DNA from: JBMNNU01 sp050942695
GTDB lineage: Bacteria; Chloroflexota; UBA6077
Direction: 5' to 3'
Length of the DNA: 11,662 nt
Assembly (NCBI GenBank): GCA_050942695.1
Contig: JBMNNU010000093.1
Location: 1 to 11,662 of the forward strand
Below the pieces are notes generated by a model that searched no databases, was not told where the DNA came from, and was given only the letters and a program-made list of their open reading frames with translations. The translations under genes were made by a program, and so were the position numbers. Below are positions 1 to 7,576 of this stretch, in pieces (position 1 is the first letter of the stretch; each line of letters starts with the position of its first letter).

Positions 1-422
1 TACGCCTCCCCCTCTATCAAACCGGTGAGAACGTGGGGCAGATACCCTAGATCGAAGATCCCGCCGAGAGGGGAGAACAGTATCCCCCAGAGGAGGGCGC
101 GGTAAACGCCCATCACTACCCCCCAAAACGGCACCACCGCGGAAGGAAGGGTAATTGCCATCAAACTACCTATGAAGAGGTTGACGGAAAAGGTCCACAG
201 GATCGCGGGCAGGAGTCGACCCTGGGTATAAGCTTCAACAACCGGGCGTAAGCTGGTGGAGAAACTCTCCCCAACCTGCTGGATTAGAGTCATCTGCAGG
301 GTTGGTTCGAAAGCCGTGATAGCCACCCCCGCGGCTATTGCCGCGAGGTAGACAAGGTTCATAGCCACCAGAGCGCCGCGATGAGCCAGCACCGGCTCAA
401 ACACCCACGCCAATCGCTTCAT
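1..422 (-). CDS. SpoIIM/DUF95-like integral membrane protein (partial, C-terminus beyond window)
   Basis: This minus-strand frame is open from ATG at 422 to the window edge, giving 140 visible residues, and was read by hand. A Shine-Dalgarno GAAGGAGA lies about 10 nt upstream of the ATG. A short cytoplasmic start (MKRLAWVFEP) is followed by a hydrophobic helix at about residues 17-38, an amphipathic stretch with a Q/E/S-rich segment (43-68), and two or more further helices (about 70-118). The motif order resembles the stage II sporulation protein M family: a helix with a buried Asn (N81), then a Pro/Gly-rich PFWGVVMG helix hairpin, then LPH followed by an acidic EGE patch. SpoIIM acts in engulfment in spore formers, but homologues are widespread in non-sporulating bacteria with unknown role, so no sporulation is inferred. 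It lies 59 bp downstream of the SDR pair, separated by a terminator-like stem-loop. The family call is by motif memory only. Confidence 0.62.
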   Translation of the reverse strand, partial: MKRLAWVFEPVLAHRGALVAMNLVYLAAIAAGVAITAFEPTLQMTLIQQVGESFSTSLRPVVEAYTQGRLLPAILWTFSVNLFIGSLMAITLPSAVVPFWGVVMGVYRALLWGILFSPLGGIFDLGYLPHVLTGLIEGEA

Positions 423-444
423 AGGGGACGGTCTCCTTCAAAAA

Positions 445-490
445 AGCGAGTAGTACATCCACTCTTGCTACTTGCTACTTGCTACTCGCT
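445..490 (-). terminator. Stem-loop plus T-run at the end of the SDR operon
   Basis: Perfect 9-bp arms (445-453 AGCGAGTAG and 482-490 CTACTCGCT) enclose a 28-nt loop. On the minus strand the stem is followed by six T (plus-strand A run 440-445), as in an intrinsic terminator. The upstream arm includes the stop codon of the SDR gene (482-484), so a terminating ribosome would cover half of the stem. The loop is longer than in a classical terminator and is filled by 7-bp repeats. It could set the balance between the SDR genes and the downstream SpoIIM-like gene. Confidence 0.5.
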
Positions 491-501
491 TCTAGCTACA
501 G
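460..501 (-). repeat. 7-bp tandem array across the SDR stop codon
   Basis: On the minus strand, five adjacent heptamers follow the pattern RAGTAGC: CTGTAGC, TAGAAGC, GAGTAGC, AAGTAGC, AAGTAGC (plus positions 501 down to 467). A degenerate AAGAGTG follows at 466-460. The last six codons of the SDR gene (AVARSE) and its stop are made of these units. See the matching arrays at 7364-7576 and 8435-8478. Confidence 0.75.
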
Positions 502-1255
502 CTCTCTTCGCGTCATCGTCACGGTTGCGGATTACCGTTGGTTTCAGGACCAACTCCTCCACCGTGGCCCGTCGGGGCATGGTGGCCACGAAAACAGCCG
601 CCGCCGCTACATCCTCCGGCTGGAGCATGATCGCCCTAGCTTCGGGAGAGGGTGGGTAAAGCCTCTTTTCGACGTGAGGAGTGTTTACCTCGCCGGGGAC
701 GATCAAGCATGCCCTAATGCCGTTTTTTCGCTCTGCGAGGTTTATCGATTCGTTGAAGCTGTTGAAGCCCGCCTTGGAGGCGCTGTACGCCACCCCTCCA
801 TGAACGCTGGGTCGCTTGCCAGAGCCGGAGGAGATGTTGATGATGGTCCCCTTTCCCTGAGCGCGCATGGTCGGAAGCACAGCCCTGGTGCATAAGAAGG
901 CGCCGGTCAGGTTGACTGCTATCGTAGCCTGCCAGCCCTCCACCGTAATGTCCGCAAGCGTTCGCTGAGGCATGTTGATCCCCGCGTTGTTCACGAGGAT
1001 ATCCACCCGCCCGAATCGCTTCAGCACCGCACCCACCATCGCTTCCACCGACGCGGGATCGGCGATGTCCGACGGATAGGCAAAAGCCTGCACACCCAGA
1101 GCGCCGATCTCCTCTGCCGCTCGGCTGAGCGCCGCCTCCCCTCGAGCCGTAATCGCCAGGTTAGCCCCCTCTTTTGCCAGGGCTATCGCAATGGCTTTAC
1201 CCATCCCCATGCTGGCGCCGGTAACAAGCGCCACCTGCCCATTCAACCTCTTCAT
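482..1255 (-). CDS. Short-chain dehydrogenase/reductase (classical SDR), copy 1
   Basis: This is a 257-residue NAD(P)(H)-dependent oxidoreductase of the classical SDR superfamily with a single Rossmann-fold domain. The dinucleotide loop is TGASMGMG (12-19), the structural motif is NNAG (89-92), and the active-site tetrad is N115, S143, Y157 and K161 (YSASK). Arg38 at the end of the second strand favours NADP(H), by family rule. The C-terminal motif VEELVLKPT is shared with YdfG-like SDRs. The substrate cannot be read from sequence. The ATG overlaps the stop of the upstream SDR in an ATGA, and a GGGAAG Shine-Dalgarno lies 8 nt before it, so the two are translationally coupled. It aligns without gaps to copy 2 over about 243 residues at roughly 58% identity by hand count, indicating tandem duplication. 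The last codons are built from 7-bp repeats. FabG-like ketoreductase activity is possible but unproven. Confidence 0.93.
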   Translation of the reverse strand: MKRLNGQVALVTGASMGMGKAIAIALAKEGANLAITARGEAALSRAAEEIGALGVQAFAYPSDIADPASVEAMVGAVLKRFGRVDILVNNAGINMPQRTLADITVEGWQATIAVNLTGAFLCTRAVLPTMRAQGKGTIINISSGSGKRPSVHGGVAYSASKAGFNSFNESINLAERKNGIRACLIVPGEVNTPHVEKRLYPPSPEARAIMLQPEDVAAAAVFVATMPRRATVEELVLKPTVIRNRDDDAKRAVARSE

Positions 1256-2007
1256 GATTTCGTCTTCCCGTAACCAGCCCGGATCACGGTTGGCCGGATT
1301 ATAATCTGCTCCACAGTAGCTCTCTGGGGCTGCGTCACAGCAAAGAGCACCGCCTCCGCTACATCCTCCGGCAACAACATCGTCGCGAGCTCAGCCTCTG
1401 TCAGCGGAACTGGACGCTGCTTCAGGATGGGAGTGTTGATTTCGCCGGGGCAGATTACGCAAGCCCTGATGCCCTTCTTTCGCTCCGCCAGGTTGATCGA
1501 TTCGTTGAAGCTGATCGCGGCGGTTTTTGCCGCTGAATAGGCCGGACCACCCATGAGTGACGTTCTGACGCCAGCGTACGACGAGATGATGACGACGGTA
1601 CCCCTGCGCTGAGCTCGCATGGCAGGTAGGATCGCCTTTGTACAGTAGAAGAGGCCGTTCAGATGGACATTTACTATGCTCTGCCAGTTCTCAATGGTGA
1701 TATCATCCATACCGCGTTGCGGGAATAGTACGCCAGCGCTGTACACGAGTGAGTCCACCCGCCCGAAGCGCTCCAGCACCGCACTCGCCATCGCCTCCAT
1801 CGCCTGCGGGTCACTTACATCGGCCGGGTAAGGCAGGGCATCAACACCCAGCGACTTGATCTCACCAGCTAACTGCTCGAGCACATCTGCTCTACGGGCA
1901 ACCAGAGCTACGCTGGCCCCCTCCTTAGCCAAAGCCAACGCGGTAGATTTCCCCACCCCGCTGCTAGCTCCAGTTACTACCGCCACCTGTCCTCTCAATC
2001 TATCCAT
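1252..2007 (-). CDS. Short-chain dehydrogenase/reductase (classical SDR), copy 2 with variant motifs
   Basis: This 251-residue classical SDR is the first gene of the leftward operon. The nucleotide loop is TGASSGVG (12-19), and Arg38-Arg39 after strand 2 suggest NADP(H). S143, Y157 and K161 (YSAAK) are all present, so catalysis should be intact. Two family positions differ from its neighbour: NNAG has become YSAG (89-92), and the tetrad Asn is His115 (NVHLNGLF). A His here also occurs in some MFE-2-type SDRs, as I recall. The ending TVEQIIIRPT matches copy 1. A possible ribosome site, AAAGGAGAA, lies about 13 nt before the ATG, which is rather distant, but no better start exists. The divergence from copy 1 at motif positions suggests a different substrate or role within a duplicated pair. 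The substrate is unknown. Confidence 0.92.
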   Translation of the reverse strand: MDRLRGQVAVVTGASSGVGKSTALALAKEGASVALVARRADVLEQLAGEIKSLGVDALPYPADVSDPQAMEAMASAVLERFGRVDSLVYSAGVLFPQRGMDDITIENWQSIVNVHLNGLFYCTKAILPAMRAQRRGTVVIISSYAGVRTSLMGGPAYSAAKTAAISFNESINLAERKKGIRACVICPGEINTPILKQRPVPLTEAELATMLLPEDVAEAVLFAVTQPQRATVEQIIIRPTVIRAGYGKTKS

Positions 2008-2280
2008 AAACCCTTAATTTCTCCTTTCAATAGCCATTGAGAGCTTTATGACAGTCTAAGCTAACCTCGCCCTAAAGTACAACGCCCCCTTTACCCCTTA
2101 TCCTTTTCTTGACCCCCCTTATCAGGCAGCCTACAATGCCTCCTCATAAGAGGTGCTATGCAGTAGCGGCATAGCCGCCTTATTACTCTATCTATCATAG
2201 TGATCGATCAGGCCTAGTGCGCCGCTGCACTCGATGTATAAGTAGCCTGCTCACTGGCAGAGAGGGTGATGGGGGATACA
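2008..2280. other. Divergent intergenic control region between SDR operon and amidohydrolase
   Basis: This 273-bp gap holds the rightward promoter (2109-2137). The leader after it contains a 7-bp stem (GCTATGC 2155-2161, GCATAGC 2169-2175, 7-nt loop), a small CCTC-ATAA-GAGG hairpin (2142-2153) and the 10-bp palindrome TGATCGATCA (2201-2210), a possible operator. For the leftward SDR operon no convincing -35/-10 pair was found. A 16-nt sequence at 2041-2058 (GAGC, then TATGACAGTCTA) is shared with the repeat element near 7932-7947. Confidence 0.55.
2109..2137 (+). promoter_or_regulatory. Sigma70-type promoter for the amidohydrolase gene
   Basis: The -35 box is TTGACC (2109-2114) and the -10 box is TACAAT (2132-2137), separated by 17 bp. 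Each box matches consensus at five of six bases. Transcription would start near 2143-2145, giving a leader of about 135 nt that contains a stem-loop at 2155-2175 and the palindrome TGATCGATCA. Confidence 0.7.
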
Positions 2281-3885
2281 ATGTACGACTTGGTGATCAG
2301 AAATGGATTGGTAATCGACGGTACCGGCCGAGACGGGTTTCCCGGAGACGTCGCTATAGTCGACGATCGCATCGAAGCAGTGGGCGACCTGGATGACCTT
2401 AGGGGAAAGGTGGAGATCGATGCCTCAGGCCAGGTTGTGTGTCCCGGCTTCATCGACCTCCACAGCCATTCGGATATCATGCTGCTGGCAGAGCCCAACG
2501 CCGAACCCAAGGTGATGCAGGGCATCACCACTGAGGTGATGGGGCAGGATGGTTACTCCATGGCGCCGCTCAGGAAGGAGCTAGTGCCCGAGTACCGGCA
2601 GTTCCTCTCGGGGCTCGCCGGATCGCCGTCCATCGAATGGGATTGGGAAACGATGTCCCAATATCTCTATCGGTTCGACGGCACAACATCCATCAACATA
2701 GCCTCTATGGTGGGGCACGGCACCGTGCGGATGAACGTGTTGGGCACAGCATCCACAGCCGCTAGCCGTAACGACCTGGAGCGGATGGGTGAACTGATCG
2801 AACAGGCGTTCGCAGAGGGAGCGACCGACGTTTCCTACGGCCTAATTTACGTCCCCAGCCTTTTCGCCAACCGCGAGGAGTTGAACTACATCGGAAAGCT
2901 GGTGCGAAAGCTGGGGGGATCGGTCGTCTACCACATCCGTAACGAGGCGAACTTCGCCCTCGAAAGCCTGGAGGAGGTGCTCCAGGTAGCCAGGGATACC
3001 GGCGTCAGGACTCACATCTCCCACCTCAAGATTTCGGGCGTCGGCAACTGGCATAAAGTGGATGCAGCGATGGAAATGCTGGAAGGGGCCATAGCCGAGG
3101 GGCTGGATATCAGCTTCGAGCAATACCCCTATACCGCCGGCAGTACTCTCTTGAGCGCCATTTTACCAGCATGGGTGCTGGAGGGTGGCACTGCCGAGGC
3201 CTTGAAACGCATCAGCGACCCATCCTTGCGCCCTCGAATACTTCACGATGTAACCAACGGGGTAGGCAGGTGGCAGAGCCTCGGTGTCATCGCAGGGTGG
3301 AACGTCGTCATTTCCTCCGTAGGGTCATCCAAGAATCAGGATAAGGTCGGGCGCAGCCTGCTAGAGCTGGGCAAGGCCGCCGGAACATCTCCGCTGGAGG
3401 TCGCGATTCGGATCCTGATGGAAGAGGAGATGTTCGCATCCATAATCATATTCCATCAGTCAGAAGACGTAGTCCGTCGGATGATGTCCCACCCCAATGG
3501 AGGCTTCGGCACGGACGGCGTGCTTGGAGACAGGCCGCACCCCCGGCTATACGGCACCTTCCCGCGAGTGCTAGGGCACTACGTACGGCAGGAGAAGGTT
3601 CTGAGATTGGAGGAGGCGATCCGTAAGTCCACATCTCTAGCCGCCAAGCGGCTGCGGCTGTCCGACAGAGGCCGGATAGCTCCAGGCATGGCCGCCGACC
3701 TGGTGCTGTTCGATCCCAAAACCGTAATCGACACATCCACCTACGAGGAGCCTCGCCAATACCCCAAAGGCATCAACTGGGTGATCGTAAATGGGGTTGT
3801 AACGGTCGAAGATGGCCGGCACACCGGAGCCAGGGCAGGCCGGAGTCTGAAACCTATCGGGCACGCTCTTTGCAAGTGTCACTAG
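2281..3885 (+). CDS. N-acyl-D-amino-acid deacylase (D-aminoacylase) family amidohydrolase
   Basis: This 534-residue metal-dependent hydrolase belongs to the D-aminoacylase group of the amidohydrolase superfamily. Family members remove the acyl group from N-acyl-D-amino acids in the cytoplasm. Landmarks counted from ATG 2281 are: beta-sandwich start MYDLVIRNG; metal motif HSHS (H61, H63); GHGTVR (H146); YHIRNEA (H218); THISH (H245, H248); EQYPYTAGST; catalytic Asp in GTDG (D412), followed by HPRLYGTFPRVL; and the C-terminal sandwich WVIVNGVVTVEDG. Length is normal and the gene looks intact. Where characterised D-aminoacylases have a metal-bridging Cys in GNCG, this protein has GQDG (Asp90), so the specificity should not be assumed. 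ATG 2281 was chosen over GTG 2266 or ATG 2269 because it matches the usual family start and has GGGGGA just upstream. It is divergent from the SDR pair and has its own promoter. Confidence 0.88.
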   Translation: MYDLVIRNGLVIDGTGRDGFPGDVAIVDDRIEAVGDLDDLRGKVEIDASGQVVCPGFIDLHSHSDIMLLAEPNAEPKVMQGITTEVMGQDGYSMAPLRKELVPEYRQFLSGLAGSPSIEWDWETMSQYLYRFDGTTSINIASMVGHGTVRMNVLGTASTAASRNDLERMGELIEQAFAEGATDVSYGLIYVPSLFANREELNYIGKLVRKLGGSVVYHIRNEANFALESLEEVLQVARDTGVRTHISHLKISGVGNWHKVDAAMEMLEGAIAEGLDISFEQYPYTAGSTLLSAILPAWVLEGGTAEALKRISDPSLRPRILHDVTNGVGRWQSLGVIAGWNVVISSVGSSKNQDKVGRSLLELGKAAGTSPLEVAIRILMEEEMFASIIIFHQSEDVVRRMMSHPNGGFGTDGVLGDRPHPRLYGTFPRVLGHYVRQEKVLRLEEAIRKSTSLAAKRLRLSDRGRIAPGMAADLVLFDPKTVIDTSTYEEPRQYPKGINWVIVNGVVTVEDGRHTGARAGRSLKPIGHALCKCH

Positions 3886-4264
3886 GTAACCGCAACTGGA
3901 TAACCTCTTGCCGAATCCATCGACGAGGTTTTCACCATGATCCTGAATACAACCATCAGGGGCTTTCACAATAAACTCCCTTGGAGCTTCCGTTAGTATA
4001 GCAACACTAACCTGAGAGGAAGCGTCCTCCCATCGGACAGTTCGAAGGGAGCGGGTTACCTCCCCCATTAATGATCTAGTACTAAATTCCTATTGTATTT
4101 GTTAGAGGCGTTTAGTGTATTAAATGTGGGGGAGTACATCCTTAATAAAAAGTCATATATAGCTCGACACAGGTGGATGCGCGGCTAGCCCACGGTTTCT
4201 GTCGGACAGTGCTGCAGTATGCAAATTAGCGTGAGGATCAATACGCATGAGGGAAGGCGTTGGG
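3886..4264. other. 379-bp intergenic region without a recognised gene
   Basis: A weak stem (AACCTC 3902-3907, GAGGTT 3925-3930, then TT) just after the amidohydrolase could be a poor terminator. The stretch 4080-4160 is AT-rich compared with its surroundings, with TTGTAT/TTGTTA and TATTAA/TATATA words where the kinase promoter probably lies, but no -35/-10 pair is convincing. No tandem repeat was seen here, unlike in the other long gaps. Confidence 0.4.
4250..4257 (+). promoter_or_regulatory. Ribosome-binding site deciding the kinase start
   Basis: AGGGAAGG lies 7 nt before ATG 4265. The upstream in-frame ATG at 4247 has only a distant GAGG and overlaps this site, so 4265 is preferred. Confidence 0.6.
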
Positions 4265-7200
4265 ATGGCTTTGACGCGAATTCCCCTAAGCCTACGCAGC
4301 AAACTAACCTTAGCTTTTCTGCTGGTATTGCTACCAGTTCTCGGATTAGTTGTTTACAGCCATCTACAGGAGTACCAGCGCGCGAGGGAATTGGCCCTCC
4401 AAGAGGAATTGAGAACTGCTGAGGCTGTGGGAGCTACGGTCGAGGCCGTTCTCGACCGGGGAGTATCTGTCGGCAGAACACTTGCCGTCGATCCGGTCAT
4501 CCGAGATTTCAGCAATAGACGCAGGGAAGAGCTACAGGATTACCTTGCCCGCTATCTCCCCATCTTTTTGGAATACAGCGACATCAACGTATGGGCAAGC
4601 GATGGCTCCTTGATTACTTCCGCAGTAAGGCAAGAACCTGGAGAACCTCTCCCAAACATATCCGACCATTGGCATTTCCGGCAAACGATGTCTTCCAGCT
4701 CCCCAACCGTATCGCCGGTGATCATCTCACCCGTCGTTGGTGAGCCAGTGGTAGCCATCGCCGCACCAATAATGGACGATGCTGGGAGCCCCTTAGGAGT
4801 AATTAGCGTTCTTCTCAACGTTGAACAGGTAACTAGGAATCTGCAAGAAGTGGATCTATCCAGTGAACAGGTGGTCTTCGTTACCGATGGAGTCGGGCGG
4901 TTGATATTTGACACGGCGAAGCTCGGTCTGGAGTGGGAAGAACGAGACATATCCTGGCACAGGCCGGTACGGGAGGCGTTAGCCCAGGGCCAATTTATCG
5001 GCACCGCGGAGGGCTATTTTATTCCAGGGCTATGCCTGGTGGCGGCAGTAAAAACCGACAACTACGGCTGGATTTCAGCCATTTCGATGCGGGAATCCGC
5101 GGTTCTGGGGCCAATACAACGCTCCGCTCTTACATCTTTAGGCGCATACCTGGCCATAGTGTTGATGGGTGGTGCGTTAGCCCTCGGCCTGACCTACAAC
5201 ATCACCGGGCCGTTAGGGCGGCTCGCTAACGCAATGGCGGCCTTCGGCAGGGGGGATCTACGCCAGCGGGCGATGATTCGTACGGGCGACGAACTCGAGG
5301 TCGCAGCAGACACCTTCAATCGAATGGCCGATGCCCTCCAGCAGGAGCAAGACAGGCTTAGGCATCTGCTTGAGCTTGGAACCGAGATTACCAGCGCGAT
5401 CGAGGTGAGCCGTATCGCCGAGATACTGGCAGAGAGGTCGACCGACCTATTGGGGGAAGCATCCTGCGTGTGCATCCTGCTCAACGATCGCGAAAGGTGC
5501 AATGAAATCGCCATCCATGCGCCCAACGATGAGAAGCGCGAGCAATTGCAGGACATCTTTCATCGCCACGACCAATGGGCTAGGTCTTACCTATACCGTC
5601 CGGTGCTGGAAACCGGAGAGCCGATTCTCGTTCAGGAGATCAAAGCCTCTTGGCTTGAATCAGGGTTTAGTCGCAGTCTAGATGAGGCAGGGGCGCTGTC
5701 GATGACAGTGGTACCTCTCCAGGGGCGACGCCGGACTGTTGGGGTGCTGCTCAACCTGAGCCTCAGCGGGCAGCGCAGGTTGGGAGAAGATGATCTCGTG
5801 CTAGCGATGGACCTAGCTAGCAGGACTGGTGTAGTGATAGACAACGTCCTGCTTTTCAAGCGGGTTCAAGACGAGCAGTTGCGGTTGCAAACCATTTTGG
5901 ACACCGCCCCGGTCGGCATGGTGGTTGCTGAGGGCCGAGCAGGACGCATCAGCATGGTCAATCGCGCAGCCATCGAGTTGATGGAAGGATCGTTTGAACG
6001 AGAGTTACCCTTCGAACAATGGGCAGGAAGATACGGCATTCTCCAACCGGATGGGAAGCCCTATCCCGCAAGACACCTCCCTCTCATTCGAAGTCTACTG
6101 GATCGCCAAGTGGTAAAGGGCGAGGAGCTGTTATTGAAAACAGTATCAGGCCACGAACGCTATATTCTGACCTATTCTTCTCCATTTCCAGCAGAGAGCG
6201 GATGGGCGCCAGCAGCGATAGCTGCTTTTCTGGACGTCACGTCGCTAAAACAGGCTCAGCACCAGGCGGAAGAGGCTGCTTGGGAAGCCAAACGCCGGCG
6301 GGAAGAGCTGGACGCCGTCATCGAAGGAATGGCAGAGGGGATCACCATCATCGACGGAAGGGGGGGTATCCAGCGTATAAACGAACGGGGCAGAGAGATC
6401 TGGGGCATTCCGGAGATCGTGGGAGAATTGCGGACTGTGGATGATTTCCGAAGAAAGCTTACACTCTGTTATCCCAATGGGCAGCCGATGCCCTTCGAGC
6501 AGTGGCCTATGAACAGGGTATTACGAGGAGAAAAATTCAGCGGCATGGAGACAGTCTACAATAGATCCGACGGGCAAAAGCTGAACCTTCTCGTCAGCAG
6601 CGGAGTCGTTAGGGGCGATAAAGGCGATGTTCAACTGGCGATTGTTATCTACGAGGATATCACCCACATCCGCGAACTGGAGCGCGCAAGAGAGGAGTTC
6701 ATATCGGTAATAGCCCACGACCTCAGGTCGCCACTTACCGTGATAACCGGCTTTGGTGGTATCCTCAGCCGCCTTAAGCCCGAACAGCACGGCCAGCCAC
6801 AGGAGCGGAAAGCAGTGGAGAGCATCCTCTCCAGCGCTAAAAGGCTTGAGAGGATGGTTGCCGATCTGCTAGATGCGTCTCGCATCGAAGCGAGTCGACT
6901 GGTCCTGGCTAAAGAGACGGTGGATCTTCCCAGGCTGGTTGAGGACGTCGTGGAGCGAACCGCGGAGATCACGCGGGGCCACCCTGTGGTAGCCAGGGTG
7001 GAGGGTGAGATCCCGTCGCTCCAGGCCGACCCAACGCGACTCGAGCAGGTGCTTACGAACCTCTTGTCGAACGCCTCGAAATACTCATACCCCAATACTG
7101 AAATCCTGGTGAGTGTCGAACGGAGTGGAAACGATGCCCTGGTCTCGGTGACCAACCATGGTCCCGGGATATCCCCTGAAGACATCGATCAGCTCTTTTC

Positions 7201-7372
7201 CCGCTTCCGGCGCACTAGAGCAGCCGCCGAGAGCGGGGCACCTGGCCTCGGCCTTGGCCTATATATTACAAAAGGGCTGGTAGAGGCCCATGGCGGGAAG
7301 ATCTGGGTGGAAAGCGAGGTCGGGAAAACCACGACCTTCCGATTCACTCTGCCTCTGGAGCAAGGATCCTGA
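4265..7372 (+). CDS. Membrane sensor histidine kinase: Cache-HAMP-GAF-PAS-PAS-HisKA-HATPase
   Basis: This 1035-residue hybrid-free sensor kinase autophosphorylates on His and passes phosphate to an unseen response regulator. Approximate order: TM1 (12-31); extracytoplasmic double-Cache-like sensor (35-285); TM2 (287-310); HAMP (312-365, NITGPL and DELEVAADTFNRM); GAF (370-538); PAS (540-665, TILDTAPVGMVV); short coiled coil; PAS (680-800); HisKA with IAHDLRSPL (phospho-His818); HATPase_c. ATP-site boxes are N box NLLSNASKYS (N932, N936), G1 NHGPGI (964-969), F box LFSRF and G2 GLGLGL (994-999). G1 starts with Asn964 instead of the usual Asp, a variant also seen in other kinases. The ligand is unknown; Cache domains usually bind small molecules and GAF/PAS may add cytosolic input. 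No regulator gene is adjacent, so it is an orphan. The stop codon lies in the first repeat units of a 7-bp array. Confidence 0.95.
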   Translation: MALTRIPLSLRSKLTLAFLLVLLPVLGLVVYSHLQEYQRARELALQEELRTAEAVGATVEAVLDRGVSVGRTLAVDPVIRDFSNRRREELQDYLARYLPIFLEYSDINVWASDGSLITSAVRQEPGEPLPNISDHWHFRQTMSSSSPTVSPVIISPVVGEPVVAIAAPIMDDAGSPLGVISVLLNVEQVTRNLQEVDLSSEQVVFVTDGVGRLIFDTAKLGLEWEERDISWHRPVREALAQGQFIGTAEGYFIPGLCLVAAVKTDNYGWISAISMRESAVLGPIQRSALTSLGAYLAIVLMGGALALGLTYNITGPLGRLANAMAAFGRGDLRQRAMIRTGDELEVAADTFNRMADALQQEQDRLRHLLELGTEITSAIEVSRIAEILAERSTDLLGEASCVCILLNDRERCNEIAIHAPNDEKREQLQDIFHRHDQWARSYLYRPVLETGEPILVQEIKASWLESGFSRSLDEAGALSMTVVPLQGRRRTVGVLLNLSLSGQRRLGEDDLVLAMDLASRTGVVIDNVLLFKRVQDEQLRLQTILDTAPVGMVVAEGRAGRISMVNRAAIELMEGSFERELPFEQWAGRYGILQPDGKPYPARHLPLIRSLLDRQVVKGEELLLKTVSGHERYILTYSSPFPAESGWAPAAIAAFLDVTSLKQAQHQAEEAAWEAKRRREELDAVIEGMAEGITIIDGRGGIQRINERGREIWGIPEIVGELRTVDDFRRKLTLCYPNGQPMPFEQWPMNRVLRGEKFSGMETVYNRSDGQKLNLLVSSGVVRGDKGDVQLAIVIYEDITHIRELERAREEFISVIAHDLRSPLTVITGFGGILSRLKPEQHGQPQERKAVESILSSAKRLERMVADLLDASRIEASRLVLAKETVDLPRLVEDVVERTAEITRGHPVVARVEGEIPSLQADPTRLEQVLTNLLSNASKYSYPNTEILVSVERSGNDALVSVTNHGPGISPEDIDQLFSRFRRTRAAAESGAPGLGLGLYITKGLVEAHGGKIWVESEVGKTTTFRFTLPLEQGS

Positions 7373-7576
7373 GTGCCGGATAGTTAGTCCTGCGTCCTGA
7401 GTCCTGTGTCCTGTTCTGAGTGCTGAATCCTGGGTTCTGGGTTCTGAGTTCTGAGTTCTGGGAATCGAGTGCTGGGTGCTGAGTGTTAGGTGCTGAGTGT
7501 TAGGTGCTGAGTCCTGGGTCCTGCGTCCTGAGTCCTGAGTCCTGAGTGCTGTTTTGAGTGCTGGGTGCTGAGTTCT
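7364..7576 (+). repeat. Long degenerate 7-bp tandem array (31 units) across the kinase stop codon
   Basis: Starting at GGATCCT (7364), the sequence parses without gaps into 29 heptamers and two 5-nt units (GTTCT 7413-7417, GTTTT 7551-7555), total 213 bp. The consensus is GRGTNCT, mostly GAGTCCT, GAGTGCT, GGGTGCT and GAGTTCT. The kinase TGA (7370-7372) spans units 1 and 2, and the last kinase residues (GS) are encoded by unit 1. There is no spacer-repeat alternation, so it is not a CRISPR array. Confidence 0.9.

Noticed and set aside
381..895. Two plus-strand frames over the SDR 3' end
   Set aside because: They are antisense to the SDR gene, with composition explained by the repeats and the reverse frame.
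2155..2175. Intrinsic terminator or riboswitch in the amidohydrolase leader
   Set aside because: The stem is not followed by a T-run, and no known riboswitch core was recognised. It is kept only as an unexplained hairpin.
3637..4068. 143-codon minus-strand frame after the amidohydrolase
   Set aside because: More than half is antisense to the amidohydrolase. The remainder shows no recognisable domain and no good start, so it is treated as a shadow.
7364..7576. CRISPR array
   Set aside because: Units are 7 bp and head to tail with no unique spacers, and no cas genes are present.
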